From contig NZ_CP050451.1 of NCBI RefSeq assembly GCF_014171595.1, forward strand, positions 2,914,001-2,978,000: a DNA stretch of 64,000 nucleotides. The letters run 5' to 3'. The stretch comes from Massilia sp. Se16.2.3 (GTDB taxonomy: Bacteria > Pseudomonadota > Gammaproteobacteria > Burkholderiales > Burkholderiaceae_D). The notes beneath the pieces were generated by a model. That model was not told the origin of the DNA and did not search any database. It was given only the letters and a program-made list of their open reading frames with translations. The position numbers and the translations under genes are program-made. The number at the start of each line of letters is the position of its first letter. The stretch's first letter is position 1. This document shows positions 16,807-25,942 of this stretch, piece by piece.

Positions 16807-18288
16807 CTAATGTCCTATAAGCACATCGTGGCCGTCGTGTTTGTCGTGGACCCCAAATTTGTCGACCAAGGTGGCACTGGCTTCGTTAAGACCTTGTACC
16901 TCAACTTGCGCACCGAGCCTGCGGAACTTAAACACGACCTTATCCAACGCACTGATGGCGGTGATGTCCCAAAAATGTGCATGGGTGAGATCGATGTGTA
17001 CTGTGTCCAAGGCCTCCGTGTAATCGAACGAATGGACAAGCTGGTCCGAGGAAGCAAAGAAGACCTGTCCCGTCACGCGGTAGCGCCGAGAGCGACCGGC
17101 GTCGTCAATCTGCGAACTGACGTCCAAAAGCCGGCTCACCTTCTGGGCAAAGAAAATACCGGATAGTAAAACTCCGGTCAGCACGCCTTTTGCCAGGTCA
17201 TGGGTTGCCACGGTGACGACGACAGTTGCGATCATCACGATGTTCGAACTGGTTGGGTGTTCGCGCAAATGCCTGATCGAACTCCAGTTGAAGGTGCCGA
17301 TAGACACCATGATCATGACCGCGACAAGCGCCGCCATCGGAATCTGCCTTACCCATTCACCCAAGAAGACCACCAGGATCAGCAGAACGATACCGGCCGT
17401 CAAGGTCGAAAGCCGACCGCGTCCACCGGATTTCACGTTAATGACGGACTGGCCGATCATCGCGCAACCTGCCATGCCGCCAATGAAACCGGTTGCGATG
17501 TTGGCGACACCTTGGCCCACGCATTCGCGGTTCTTGTCGCTTTTGGTGTCGGTCAGGTCGTCGACGATGGTGGCAGTCATCAGCGACTCGAGCAGTCCCA
17601 CCACCATCAAGGTTGCCGAGTAGGGGAGGATGATCTGGAGGGTCTCGAGGTTGACCGGCACGTTCGGGATCAAGAAGGACGGCAGGCTGTCCGGCAACTG
17701 ACCCATGTCGCCCACGGTGCGGATGTCCAAGCCCATTGCGATCGACACACCTGTGAGCAAGACGATTGCAACCAGCGGGGACGGGATCGCCCGCGTCACA
17801 TACGGCAGGCCGTAGATGATGGCTAGGCCTGCAGCCGTGACAGCGTACACGTGCCACGTCACGTTCGTCAGCTCAGGCAACTGTGCGAGGAAGATCAGGA
17901 TGGCCAGCGCGTTGACGAAGCCGGTCACGACAGAGCGTGAGACGAAGCGCATGAGCCGGCCAAGCTTGATCCACCCCGCGGCAATTTGGAACGCACCTGC
18001 AAGGATGGTCGCGGCAAGCAGGTAGTCCAGGCCGTGGGTTTTTACCAAGGTCACCATGACGAGGGCCATCGCTCCGGTTGCAGCAGAGATCATCCCTGGC
18101 CGTCCCCCGAAGAAAGCGATCAGGGTCGCGATGGAGAATGACGCATACAGGCCGACCTTCGGGTCGACGCCGGCAATGATGGAAAAGGCGATCGCCTCGG
18201 GGATGAGTGCGAGTGCGACCACGAGACCTGCGAGGAGGTCGTTACGGACGTTGGAAAACCAGTCCTGGCGAATGGCTTGTAAAGACAT
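16807..18288 (-). CDS. SulP-family anion transporter with STAS domain
   Basis: 493 residues. An N-terminal membrane domain of ten or more segments begins [32 protein letters not shown], the SulP entry motif, and includes the [27 protein letters not shown] signature. Residues ~400-493 form a cytosolic STAS domain ([23 protein letters not shown]). Family members carry sulfate, bicarbonate or other anions with sodium or protons. Surrounded by sulfur genes, sulfate is a guess, but bicarbonate is equally likely for this short-STAS branch. Preceded by a structured leader. Confidence 0.9.
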   Translation of the reverse strand: MSLQAIRQDWFSNVRNDLLAGLVVALALIPEAIAFSIIAGVDPKVGLYASFSIATLIAFFGGRPGMISAATGAMALVMVTLVKTHGLDYLLAATILAGAFQIAAGWIKLGRLMRFVSRSVVTGFVNALAILIFLAQLPELTNVTWHVYAVTAAGLAIIYGLPYVTRAIPSPLVAIVLLTGVSIAMGLDIRTVGDMGQLPDSLPSFLIPNVPVNLETLQIILPYSATLMVVGLLESLMTATIVDDLTDTKSDKNRECVGQGVANIATGFIGGMAGCAMIGQSVINVKSGGRGRLSTLTAGIVLLILVVFLGEWVRQIPMAALVAVMIMVSIGTFNWSSIRHLREHPTSSNIVMIATVVVTVATHDLAKGVLTGVLLSGIFFAQKVSRLLDVSSQIDDAGRSRRYRVTGQVFFASSDQLVHSFDYTEALDTVHIDLTHAHFWDITAISALDKVVFKFRRLGAQVEVQGLNEASATLVDKFGVHDKHDGHDVLIGH

Positions 18289-18704
18289 GAATTACCTTCT
18301 CAGGCGAGTAGCGCCGAGTAAAGATGAATGAACACCCTGCGCGAACAGATGCGCAGCGGATTGGAAGCGGGAATAGCAGATGCGATGTCGCAGCAGGCGA
18401 CATCGATTTATCTGCCGATGAGAAGGTGTCTTACGGGGGAGTAACGGAGCAAAAATAGCCGCGCGGCAAACCTACTCCTGGGTAGGAAGGTTCATTCCGA
18501 CCGAGACATAACCCGGCGCACTCAGCGGCGTGCAGCACGTGAGAGAGCGTTTCGGATGTACGGAAGGGATTGGGCATAGTCCTCTATTTTGCACCGCAGC
18601 AAAGACGTGGTCAAGGCGCGCTTGACTGTCAGCGAAAGGGGCGGAGGCCGTGCCTGGAAGGCTGAGTGTACGAGGTTGCGCAAGTAACAGGTTCTCAAGC
18701 GTTC
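18289..18704. other. Structured, gene-free leader upstream of SulP
   Basis: 416 bases without a credible gene between the histidine-kinase stop and the SulP start, both minus strand. It holds the hairpin listed at 18,376-18,415 and a stretch of mixed composition. A SulP promoter is expected here but no clear -35/-10 pair can be named. Confidence 0.4.
18376..18415 (-). promoter_or_regulatory. Long hairpin in the SulP leader
   Basis: CGATGTCGC (18,383-18,391) and GCGACATCG (18,397-18,405) form a perfect 9-bp stem with a 5-base loop. An outer helix, GCAGAT with ATCTGC at 18,376-18,381 and 18,410-18,415, extends it. It lies about 90-130 bases ahead of the SulP start on the transcribed strand. 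It could be a cis-regulatory RNA or the terminator of the upstream kinase operon. Confidence 0.4.
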
Positions 18705-20021
18705 TCAATTCGCCGGAAGCGTAAGCCTGGCAATCATTCCGCCGCCGCTTCCACGCGTCAGTTCCCATGAACCCTGGTAGCGCGAAACGATCGCGCGCAC
18801 GATCGACAGCCCGAGGCCGCTGCCCTGTCCACCGCCCTTGCGCCAGAACCGGTTGCCGGCTCGGGCGATATCGGCGTCGCTCAGTCCATCGCCCTGGTCC
18901 TCCACCGAAAAAGCGACACCCTGGCCGGCCGAGTGGATGCGCAGCACCACTGGCGCGTCCGCTGGGCCGTAGCGCAGCGCGTTGTCGAGCAGGTTGCGCA
19001 GCGCCGTCATCGCAAGCGAAGCCGGGATGCGCAAGGTGCGGTCGGCGCCGCCCTCGTCGATGATGCGGATCATCTGTGCGCTCGCCGCGGGCAGCTGGGT
19101 AATCACATGCTCGACCACGGTGCGTGCGTCCAGCTGGTCGTCTTCCTCGAACGATACCGAGCCTTCGACCCGGGCCAGCATCAGGAGCTGCTCGATCATG
19201 CTCTGCAGGCGCAGCACGCCCTGTTCGGCACGGTCGAGGGCGACGCGGCCGTCCGGGCCCGGCCCGCTCAAGCGCGCGACTTGCAGGTGGGTCTTGACCG
19301 CGGTCAGCGGCGTGCGTAGTTCGTGGGCTGCGTCGCCGGTGAAGCGCCGCTCGCGTTCAATCGTGCGTTCGATCTGCGCGAGCAGTGTATTGACGGTCGA
19401 GACCAGCGGAGCCAGCTCGCCGGGAAGGCTTTCGACGGAAAGAGGCTGAAGGGCGTCCGGCGCGCGGGCGGCAAGCGCGCTGCGGATGCGTTCCAGCGGC
19501 CTAAGGCAGCGCCGGATCGCAAACCACAACGCAATCAGGGTCGCAGCCATCGCGATCAGGAAGGGGACGAAAGTTGCAAAAGCGATGTTGTGGAAGAGTT
19601 GTGCCCGGCGCTCGGTCCGGTCGGCGGTCGTGATGCGCACCCCGTTCTGTTCGATGGTGTAGCTACGCCAGATTACGCCATCGATGGTCCGGGTACGAAA
19701 GCCCGGGGCGGTCATGCCGAGAAGGTCCGGACTGTTGCGAGTACGGCCGAGAATGCCACCGCGCAGGAGCCTGATCTCGCATGCGACGCCGTCGGTACGG
19801 ATGAACGAGGGGGCAAGGCGCTGCGCAACTGGGCGTGACGTCAGCGCGGGCGTGTCGACGACGAGCGCCGCCACCATGCGCGCCGAGGCGGCCAGGCGTT
19901 CGTCGAGCGCGTCGCGGAACTCCGAGCGCAGGTCGACCAGGGTCCAGATCGACGACAGTGTCCAGAACAGGGCAAAGGAGGCACCGATGGCGAACAGGAG
20001 GCGCAGGCGCAGCGTTTTCAT
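18705..20021 (-). CDS. Sensor histidine kinase, QseC/DsbS-like
   Basis: 438 residues. Two membrane helices (about 9-30 and 147-168) bracket a periplasmic sensor of ~115 residues that has a single cysteine, C81 (DGVACEIRLLRGG). Then comes HAMP, the H-box RFTGDAAHELRTPLTAVKTH with His233, and ATPase boxes NLLDNALRYGP, EDQGDGLSDADI and GSGLGLSIVRAI. Its start overlaps the stop of the response regulator by four bases. Genes for TlpA-, DsbD- and DsbG-like proteins are divergent, the same arrangement as P. aeruginosa dsbRS, where as I recall a periplasmic cysteine at about position 82 senses copper. Copper sensing here is inference from that similarity. Confidence 0.9.
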   Translation of the reverse strand: MKTLRLRLLFAIGASFALFWTLSSIWTLVDLRSEFRDALDERLAASARMVAALVVDTPALTSRPVAQRLAPSFIRTDGVACEIRLLRGGILGRTRNSPDLLGMTAPGFRTRTIDGVIWRSYTIEQNGVRITTADRTERRAQLFHNIAFATFVPFLIAMAATLIALWFAIRRCLRPLERIRSALAARAPDALQPLSVESLPGELAPLVSTVNTLLAQIERTIERERRFTGDAAHELRTPLTAVKTHLQVARLSGPGPDGRVALDRAEQGVLRLQSMIEQLLMLARVEGSVSFEEDDQLDARTVVEHVITQLPAASAQMIRIIDEGGADRTLRIPASLAMTALRNLLDNALRYGPADAPVVLRIHSAGQGVAFSVEDQGDGLSDADIARAGNRFWRKGGGQGSGLGLSIVRAIVSRYQGSWELTRGSGGGMIARLTLPAN

Positions 20022-20683
20022 TTTCCGGCCTCGCCGAGCCGATAGCCGAGTCCGCGCACGGTCTCGACAATGTTTTGCCCGAGCTTGCGGCGCAGGTGAT
20101 GGATGTGCACATTCAGGGCATTACTCTCGACACATTCGCCAAGTCCATAAAGGCTGTCCTTGACCTGGTCCGTGCTGAGGATCCTAGAACCCGAGTTGAG
20201 CAGCGTCTCTAGCAGGGCCAGCTCGCGGCGCGACAGCTCGACCGGCTTGCCATGCAACCTGACTTCACAAGTGGCCGGGTCGAAAGAGAGCGCACCATGT
20301 TCGATCTTATCGACACTGCGGCCTGCGCTGCGGCGTTGCAGCGCATGCAGGCGCGCGGTCAGTTCCTCCAGGTCGAATGGCTTGACGAGGTAGTCGTCCG
20401 CACCCGCGCGCAGTCCGCCTACCTTGTCTTGGATGCCGTCACGCGCGGTCAACACCAGTACAGGCCAGTCCTTTCCATTCGCGCGCCAGCGCCTGAGCAG
20501 GGCCACACCATCGCTATCGGGCAGCCCCAAATCCAGGATGATGACGTCGAACCGTCCCGTCTGGACCGCGGCATCGGCCAGCGAGGCATTGATGACATGG
20601 TCCGCATCGATTCCCGACAGCCGCAGCCCGGCGACGATCCCGCTGGCGACGAGCTGGTCGTCCTCCACCACTAGCACACGCAT
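20018..20683 (-). CDS. OmpR-family response regulator, QseB/DsbR-like
   Basis: 221 residues from the ATG at 20,683, where the receiver domain begins (MRVLVVEDDQ); a nine-residue longer start at 20,710 would leave a non-conserved tail. The phospho-acceptor is Asp51 in VIILDLGLPD, with Lys in YLVKPFD. A winged-helix DNA-binding domain follows (ELALLETLLNSGSRILSTDQV, VHIHHLRRKLG, VRGLGYRL). It probably activates the divergent thiol-redox operon and its own expression through the inverted repeat at 20,712-20,740. Confidence 0.93.
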   Translation of the reverse strand: MRVLVVEDDQLVASGIVAGLRLSGIDADHVINASLADAAVQTGRFDVIILDLGLPDSDGVALLRRWRANGKDWPVLVLTARDGIQDKVGGLRAGADDYLVKPFDLEELTARLHALQRRSAGRSVDKIEHGALSFDPATCEVRLHGKPVELSRRELALLETLLNSGSRILSTDQVKDSLYGLGECVESNALNVHIHHLRRKLGQNIVETVRGLGYRLGEAGK

Positions 20684-20711
20684 GAATACACCCACTTCAA
20701 AAAGCGCCATC

Positions 20712-20740
20712 TTAACCGCCTGCGATTAGCCGGCGGTTAA
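20712..20740. promoter_or_regulatory. Inverted repeat, candidate response-regulator box
   Basis: TTAACCGCC (20,712-20,720) and GGCGGTTAA (20,732-20,740) form a perfect 9-bp inverted repeat with an 11-base spacer, just upstream of the regulator and in the divergent control region. OmpR-type regulators usually bind direct repeats, but the TTAA cores resemble QseB/PmrA-like boxes; a further CTTAACG lies at about 20,797. Confidence 0.5.
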
Positions 20741-20914
20741 CTAGGTCGTGCATGCCTGACGGGCGCTGCGGCCTGTAGGTAATTTATTTCTTCACCTTAA
20801 CGCTCTGGTAATCGGCGCTTCATATCATCGTCTCCCGTCACTCCCGGTCGTCTACGAGCCCGGAGGGCGCTAGAAGATCGAAGCGGGCCGCCGGCCCTTC
20901 AATGGAGGCTAGGA

Positions 20915-21775
20915 ATGGGAATGACGGAGATAGCAATAGGACCGCTGGTATTGCCGACGGCACTGGTGGTGACGTTCGGGGCCATCATGCTGGGGTCTGC
21001 GCTCGGCAATCGTATCGCCAAGGCCGAAGGAGTACAGGTCGAACGCCTGCTCTGGCTAGTGATTGGCATTGCCGTGGTCGCGGCACGTGCCGCGTTTGCA
21101 AGCCAGTACTGGAGTCAGTATGCAGCCGAGCCGTGGCGCCTGATCGATGTGCGCGACGGCGGGTTCCGGCCAGCGGCCGGAGTCGCGGCAGCGCTCATCG
21201 CCAGCGCTTGGCTAGTCGGGCGCCGGCCGCTCCAGCGCAAGGCGCTGCTTTCCGGTGTCTTTGCCGGGGCGCTCCTGTGGGTCGCCGGGACCGTCACCTT
21301 CACCCTTTATCCCTCTTCAGGAAGGCTCCCTGTGCTGACCCTGACCGACCTCACGGGGAAGGCGGTGCCACTCACTACATTCGCTGGCAAACCGGTCGTG
21401 GTCAACCTGTGGGCCAGCTGGTGTCCACCATGCCGGCGCGAAATGCCGGTGCTGGAAAGGGCGCAGCGCACCACCCCTGGCGTTGCGTTTGTATTTGCCA
21501 ACCAGGGCGAGACCGCGGAAACGGTCAATGCCTATCTCAAGGCGGAATCCCTAGTGCTAAAGAACATGCTGCTTGACCCCGCCGGCAGTGTCGCCGCGGC
21601 GGCGAATGCGCCGGGCTTGCCGACTACGCTCTTCTTCGACGCGACAGGCCAGCTGGTGGACCGGCGGATGGGCGAACTGTCCCCAGCAACGCTTGCCGAG
21701 CGTCTCGAACGCCTGCTCGCCGCCCCGGGGGCGCCGGCATCCGGAATGAACTCCATGACAAAGGAAATTCAATGA
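20915..21775 (+). CDS. TlpA/DsbE-like membrane-anchored thioredoxin fused to a polytopic N-terminus
   Basis: 286 residues with GGAGG six bases before the ATG. The first ~130 residues hold about four hydrophobic segments (LVLPTALVVTFGAIMLGSALG, LLWLVIGIAVVAARAAF, ...) resembling the membrane part of Lgt-like/YedZ-type proteins. The C-terminal half is a periplasmic thioredoxin fold with active site WASWCPPCRREMPVLE, C170 and C173, and cis-proline LPTTLFF. It probably reduces periplasmic thiols using electrons from the DsbD encoded next, whose start overlaps its stop by four bases. Ordinary TlpA proteins have one anchor, so the four-helix N-terminus is a notable variant. Confidence 0.88.
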   Translation: MGMTEIAIGPLVLPTALVVTFGAIMLGSALGNRIAKAEGVQVERLLWLVIGIAVVAARAAFASQYWSQYAAEPWRLIDVRDGGFRPAAGVAAALIASAWLVGRRPLQRKALLSGVFAGALLWVAGTVTFTLYPSSGRLPVLTLTDLTGKAVPLTTFAGKPVVVNLWASWCPPCRREMPVLERAQRTTPGVAFVFANQGETAETVNAYLKAESLVLKNMLLDPAGSVAAAANAPGLPTTLFFDATGQLVDRRMGELSPATLAERLERLLAAPGAPASGMNSMTKEIQ

Positions 21776-23532
21776 ATATGCCGATTTTTTTATTGCTGCA
21801 CGCTGCCGTGCTGCGCGTCCTTGGACTTGCCGGGCTGGCGCTGCTGTTCCTGTCCGCCTCGCCTGTCCTGGCAGAAGAAGCTTTCTTGCCACCTGAACAG
21901 GCCTTCAAATTTTCCGCACGCATGGCAGGCGAGGAAATCGAGGTGCGGTACGGGATCGCGCCAGGCTACTACATGTACCGGGAGCGCTTCGCGTTCACGG
22001 CGCGCGGTGCCACGCTCGGCACGCCGAAGCTGCCGCTCGGAGCCGTCGTCTACGACGAAACATTCCAGAAGAACGTCGAATCCTACCGTGGGAACCTGAC
22101 GATCCGGGTGCCTGTATCGGCGAGCGAGGCGTTTACGCTTGTGGCGACCTCCCAGGGCTGTTCGGACAACGGCCTCTGCTATTCGCCGATGACTTCCACG
22201 GCAGCGCTTAACGTTGGCGGCGCGGCCGGAAGTGTGGCGGTGCCTCCTGGTGACGGGGCAGGCGCCTCCGCCGGCCGCATCGAGAAAGCCCTGTCCAGCC
22301 GTGACCTAGCGCTGATCCTGCCCATGTTTCTTCTGCTGGGCCTGGGGCTGGCGTTTACCCCTTGCGTGCTGCCGATGCTGCCCATCCTGTCGTCCATCAT
22401 CGTCGGTAGCGGCGCCCAGGGCTTGCGCATGCGCGGGTTTGCATTGTCTGCTTCCTACTCGCTGGGCATGGCGCTTGTCTACACCCTCATGGGGATAGCA
22501 GCCGGCCTCGCTGGCCAAGGTCTTGCCGCTGCGTTGCAGACGCCGTGGGTGCTGGGCGGCTTCGCTCTCCTGATGGCGCTGCTGTCGCTGTCGATGTTCG
22601 GCGTGTACGAGCTGCAGATGCCTGCCGCCATCCAGACGCGCCTGATGGGGAAGTCGAACAATCAGGGCGCGGGTACCCACGCCGGTGTGTTTGTCATGGG
22701 CGCACTGTCCGCGCTGATTGTCGGGCCCTGCGTCGCCGCGCCGCTGGCGGGGGCCCTGGTCTATATCAGCCAGACCAGGGATGCGTTCATCGGCGGCAGC
22801 GCTCTGTTTTCGATGGCGGCCGGCATGAGCATCCCCCTGCTGTTACTCGGTGCATCGGCGGGGGCGCTGCTGCCAAGGGCAGGCGCCTGGATGGACGGCA
22901 TCAAGAAATTCTTTGGCGTTCTCATGCTTGGAACGGCGCTCTGGATCGCGTCCCCGTTCATACCGCCACGCTACCAGATGCTCGGCTGGGCACTGCTCGG
23001 ACTTGGCTATGCAGTGTGGCTGCTGTCGAAGCACCGCCATCCGGTCAATGTCGCCGTCGGCGTGCTGGCGGGGGCGCTTGGAGCGGTGCAGCTGGCAGGC
23101 CTGGCATACGGCGGCGCCGATCCGCTGTCGCCTTTTACGCAAGCGGCGCAGGCCCATGGCGCGCAAACCGCCTTCCAGCGCGTGCGCACCGTCGAGGAGC
23201 TCGATGCGGCGCTCGCCGCGGCCGGCGGCGCCCCGGTCATGCTCGATTTTTACGCCGACTGGTGCGTGTCCTGCAAGGAAATGGAGCGCTTCACGTTTTC
23301 CGATGCACGTGTGCGCAGCCAGTTCGACAAGCTGATTCTCTTGCAGGTCGACGTTACCGCCAATAGCGCCGCCGACCAGGCGCTCCTCAAACGTTTTGGG
23401 CTGTTCGGCCCGCCGGGAATCATTTTCTTCGGCACCGCAGGCCGTGAAATTGCCGGCACACGGGTGATCGGCTACCAGGATGCGGATGCGTTCCTGCACT
23501 CGCTGGCCGTCGTGACCGGCCCGGCTACCTGA
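21772..23532 (+). CDS. dsbD: Thiol:disulfide interchange protein DsbD
   Basis: 586 residues in the standard three-part order. A signal peptide leads to a periplasmic alpha domain (GYYMYRERF; CSDNGLC pair near 129-135). An eight-helix membrane domain carries the paired cysteines in GLAFTPCVLPMLPIL and IVGPCVAAPLAG. A C-terminal thioredoxin domain has DWCVSCKEMERF (C498/C501). It moves electrons from cytosolic thioredoxin to periplasmic partners, here the TlpA-like and DsbG-like proteins encoded on either side. Length fits the family. Confidence 0.95.
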   Translation: MNMPIFLLLHAAVLRVLGLAGLALLFLSASPVLAEEAFLPPEQAFKFSARMAGEEIEVRYGIAPGYYMYRERFAFTARGATLGTPKLPLGAVVYDETFQKNVESYRGNLTIRVPVSASEAFTLVATSQGCSDNGLCYSPMTSTAALNVGGAAGSVAVPPGDGAGASAGRIEKALSSRDLALILPMFLLLGLGLAFTPCVLPMLPILSSIIVGSGAQGLRMRGFALSASYSLGMALVYTLMGIAAGLAGQGLAAALQTPWVLGGFALLMALLSLSMFGVYELQMPAAIQTRLMGKSNNQGAGTHAGVFVMGALSALIVGPCVAAPLAGALVYISQTRDAFIGGSALFSMAAGMSIPLLLLGASAGALLPRAGAWMDGIKKFFGVLMLGTALWIASPFIPPRYQMLGWALLGLGYAVWLLSKHRHPVNVAVGVLAGALGAVQLAGLAYGGADPLSPFTQAAQAHGAQTAFQRVRTVEELDAALAAAGGAPVMLDFYADWCVSCKEMERFTFSDARVRSQFDKLILLQVDVTANSAADQALLKRFGLFGPPGIIFFGTAGREIAGTRVIGYQDADAFLHSLAVVTGPAT

Positions 23533-23559
23533 ATCAATTTTCTAGAAACTGGAGAACAT

Positions 23560-24378
23560 ATGCATCACCTTAGGACTACCCGCGTCGCGATGGCGATCGC
23601 TGCCGTCACTTTCGCGTCCTTCGTCCACGCCGCGCAGCCGGTGCCGGCGGTACTGAACGGTGCGGTCAGCGCTGGCGTGAAGGTCGTCAAACAGTTTCCC
23701 GCCCCGTCGGGCCTGACGGGCTGGGTACTGGCGCAGGGCGGGAAGCATTCCATCGTCTACACGACGGCCGATAAAAAGACGCTGATCGCGGGCGTACTAA
23801 TCGACGAACGCGGCCAGAATCTGTCGTCAGTCCACGAAGCGGCCCAGGTGCCGCAAACCGACCTCTCCGCAGCCTTCGCCAAGTTGGAGAAGTCCGCCTT
23901 TGTGGCCGAGGGCACGGCGCGCAATCCGAAGAGCGTCATCTATGCCTTTGTGGATGCGAATTGCCCCTTCTGCCATTACCTCTGGCAGGCGGTCCAGCCA
24001 TACGAAGCAGCGGGCTTACAGGTGCGCTGGATCCCGGTGGCGACGCTGGGCCCGACGAGCATGCCCAAGGCGATTTCCGTGCTTGCCGCCAAGGACAAGG
24101 TGGCAGCGTTTCGGCAAATGGAAGAAAACCATGGCAAGCCGTGGACGGCGCCGGCCGGCGTGAGCGAATCCTCGCACCCCGCGATCGCAACCTCGATTCA
24201 AGCGAATGGCGAGGCAATGGCAGCATTCGGCATCGGCGGGACACCGGGCATCGTATGGCGGGACAAGCAGGGGAAAATCAGGGTCAAGAGTGGTATGCCC
24301 CGCCTTTCAGAGATCCCTTCAATGACCGGTTTGCCCGCGCAGAGAAACACAAATCCAGCCTTGGAGAAGTTTATGTAG
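23560..24378 (+). CDS. dsbG: Thiol:disulfide interchange protein DsbG
   Basis: 272 residues with a signal peptide (IAAVTFASFVHAA) and an ACTGGAG-type ribosome site. The N-terminal dimerisation domain (VKVVKQFPAPSGLTGWVLAQGGKHSIVY) precedes a thioredoxin domain whose active site is CPFCHY, C135 and C138, rather than the CPYC usual in E. coli DsbG. GTPGIVW gives the cis-Pro loop. It repairs or protects oxidised cysteines in the periplasm and is kept reduced by DsbD, 27 bp upstream in the same operon. Confidence 0.9.
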   Translation: MHHLRTTRVAMAIAAVTFASFVHAAQPVPAVLNGAVSAGVKVVKQFPAPSGLTGWVLAQGGKHSIVYTTADKKTLIAGVLIDERGQNLSSVHEAAQVPQTDLSAAFAKLEKSAFVAEGTARNPKSVIYAFVDANCPFCHYLWQAVQPYEAAGLQVRWIPVATLGPTSMPKAISVLAAKDKVAAFRQMEENHGKPWTAPAGVSESSHPAIATSIQANGEAMAAFGIGGTPGIVWRDKQGKIRVKSGMPRLSEIPSMTGLPAQRNTNPALEKFM

Positions 24379-24528
24379 CCAGAACCGGTGATTAACGGCA
24401 GTTGCTCGAAGAACCAGGCGAATGCACCCCGGTGCCGCGCGCCGATGGTAAGAATGGTTCACTATACTGCCTGTACGAGTTACCGCTAGAACGAGTCAGG
24501 TCATCCGTATTTTTCAGGAGAAAGCCTT

Positions 24529-25278
24529 ATGATTTTCCGCCAGCTATTTGAACCTTTATCCAGCACCTATACGTATCTCATCGGCTGCCAGGAAACAGGC
24601 CAAGCAGTCCTGATCGATCCCGTAATCGTCACGATCGATCGCGATCTGGAAGAAGTGCGGCGTCTGGGGCTTACGCTCGCCTATAGCGTCGATACGCATG
24701 TCCATGCTGATCACATTACCGCGGCGCTCGAACTGAAGAAGATGGTCGGCAGCAAAATAGCGGCTCCTGCTGCAGAGCGGGTTTCCTGTGCTGATATAAA
24801 CCTGGAGGAGGGAAAACCATTCAGGGTTGGCAGTATGGAATTCCAGCCTCTTCACACGCCAGGCCATACATCCGGCCATTTCAGCTATGTGCTCGGTGAT
24901 CGTGCATTCACGGGCGACGCGCTGCTGATCGAAGGCTGCGGGCGAACCGATTTTCAGCAGGGTGATTCGGATGTGCTTTTTCAAAGCGTGCGTGGAAAAT
25001 TGTTTGCATTACCTGATGACACGCTCGTGTATCCGGCACACGACTACCAGGACCGATGGGTATCGACTGTCATGCAAGAAAAAAAGCGCAATCCACGGCT
25101 TGGTGGTGAGCGCACGATCGAGCAATTCCGGGAGATTATGGCTGGCCTCAATTTGCCATATCCGAAATTCATCGACTACGCGGTGCCAGGGAATAAAGAA
25201 TGCGGAGTTTGTCCAACGGACTTGCCGACAAACCTTGATAAATATTGCCAACAGATGACGGAAAGCCCGCAGGGCTAG
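24529..25278 (+). CDS. Second persulfide dioxygenase-like metallo-beta-lactamase protein
   Basis: 249 residues, AGGAGAAAG before the ATG. It shares the ETHE1 layout with the protein at 8.3 kb: THVHADH at about 56-62, HTPGHTSGHFSYV, GDALLIEGCGRTDFQQGDS, PAHDYQDRWVSTVMQEKKRNPRL. The C-terminus is longer and contains KECGVCP, an extra Cys pair. Only moderately similar to the first copy, so it is not a recent duplicate. It has its own 150-bp upstream region with a TATACT -10-like hexamer at 24,463-24,468. Confidence 0.88.
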   Translation: MIFRQLFEPLSSTYTYLIGCQETGQAVLIDPVIVTIDRDLEEVRRLGLTLAYSVDTHVHADHITAALELKKMVGSKIAAPAAERVSCADINLEEGKPFRVGSMEFQPLHTPGHTSGHFSYVLGDRAFTGDALLIEGCGRTDFQQGDSDVLFQSVRGKLFALPDDTLVYPAHDYQDRWVSTVMQEKKRNPRLGGERTIEQFREIMAGLNLPYPKFIDYAVPGNKECGVCPTDLPTNLDKYCQQMTESPQG

Positions 25279-25346
25279 CCTGCGCAGCTCCAGGAATGCC
25301 TTTTGCGATTCTTAGTTGACGAATCGGTGCCGACTTTGATGGGCAG

Positions 25347-25847
25347 TCAGCATAGTCCTGCCGCCGCGCGTCGTTCGGCACTCGGCGTCATATCAAAGCC
25401 CAAGTCACGGATGTCAGTCGTCCCTTGAAGCCGGACATGAAACGAGTCGGGCCAGCCGGCCCGCCTGAACCCTTCTTCTAACAGATTGAGGACAGCTTCC
25501 CGTTCGTTCGCGCCATATGCCGTGATTCTGGATTTACGCCACGGGTGGTCAGCGCCATTCTTGAAGTAGACGTTCCATTCACGTCCGAACATGTCGGCAA
25601 GCTGATAAGCGGCTCCAGTATCCCGTCCCATGTCGTCTACGACTGCTCCCATCCGGGGTCTGACGTAGTAGTCGCGGCCATCGTGTGTCCAAACGAACTC
25701 CATCAACTGGCGCTTGTTCAGGTTGTGTGCGAGCACCTTTCTGGTGCCCGCTTCTTCCACAACATATTCGTCACGCTCGGTAATTGCCAAGAAATCATCC
25801 AGTCGGTCTTTCTGGGTCGCTGCCGGTGGGACTCGAGTGTGTGCCAT
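25347..25847 (-). CDS. Hypothetical island protein
   Basis: 166 residues, no signal or membrane segment, no domain I recognise. Features: DEYVVEEAGTRKVLAHNLNKRQLMEFVWTHDGRDYYVRPR, then FGREWNVYFKNG and a C-terminal WPDSFHVRLQ. It is divergent from the XRE regulator across two copies of the CTAAG palindrome, so it is probably the gene that regulator represses. A product of an integrative element that acts early in excision or establishment is possible. Confidence 0.65.
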   Translation of the reverse strand: MAHTRVPPAATQKDRLDDFLAITERDEYVVEEAGTRKVLAHNLNKRQLMEFVWTHDGRDYYVRPRMGAVVDDMGRDTGAAYQLADMFGREWNVYFKNGADHPWRKSRITAYGANEREAVLNLLEEGFRRAGWPDSFHVRLQGTTDIRDLGFDMTPSAERRAAAGLC

Positions 25848-25878
25848 TCATGAACCTCCTCTGTTAAGCCTATCGATC

Positions 25879-25926
25879 CTAAGGATTCCTTAGTGTGGAG
25901 TCAACAAAATACTAAGAATATCTTAG
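25879..25926. promoter_or_regulatory. Two palindromic operators, CTAAG-N5-CTTAG
   Basis: CTAAG-GATTC-CTTAG at 25,879-25,893 and CTAAG-AATAT-CTTAG at 25,912-25,926 have identical half-sites, and their starts are 33 bp apart, close to three helical turns. They fill the 95-bp gap between the divergent hypothetical and XRE genes, as expected for cooperative binding by the XRE repressor. Confidence 0.75.
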
Positions 25927-25942
25927 CCTTTTAGGGCTGCAG

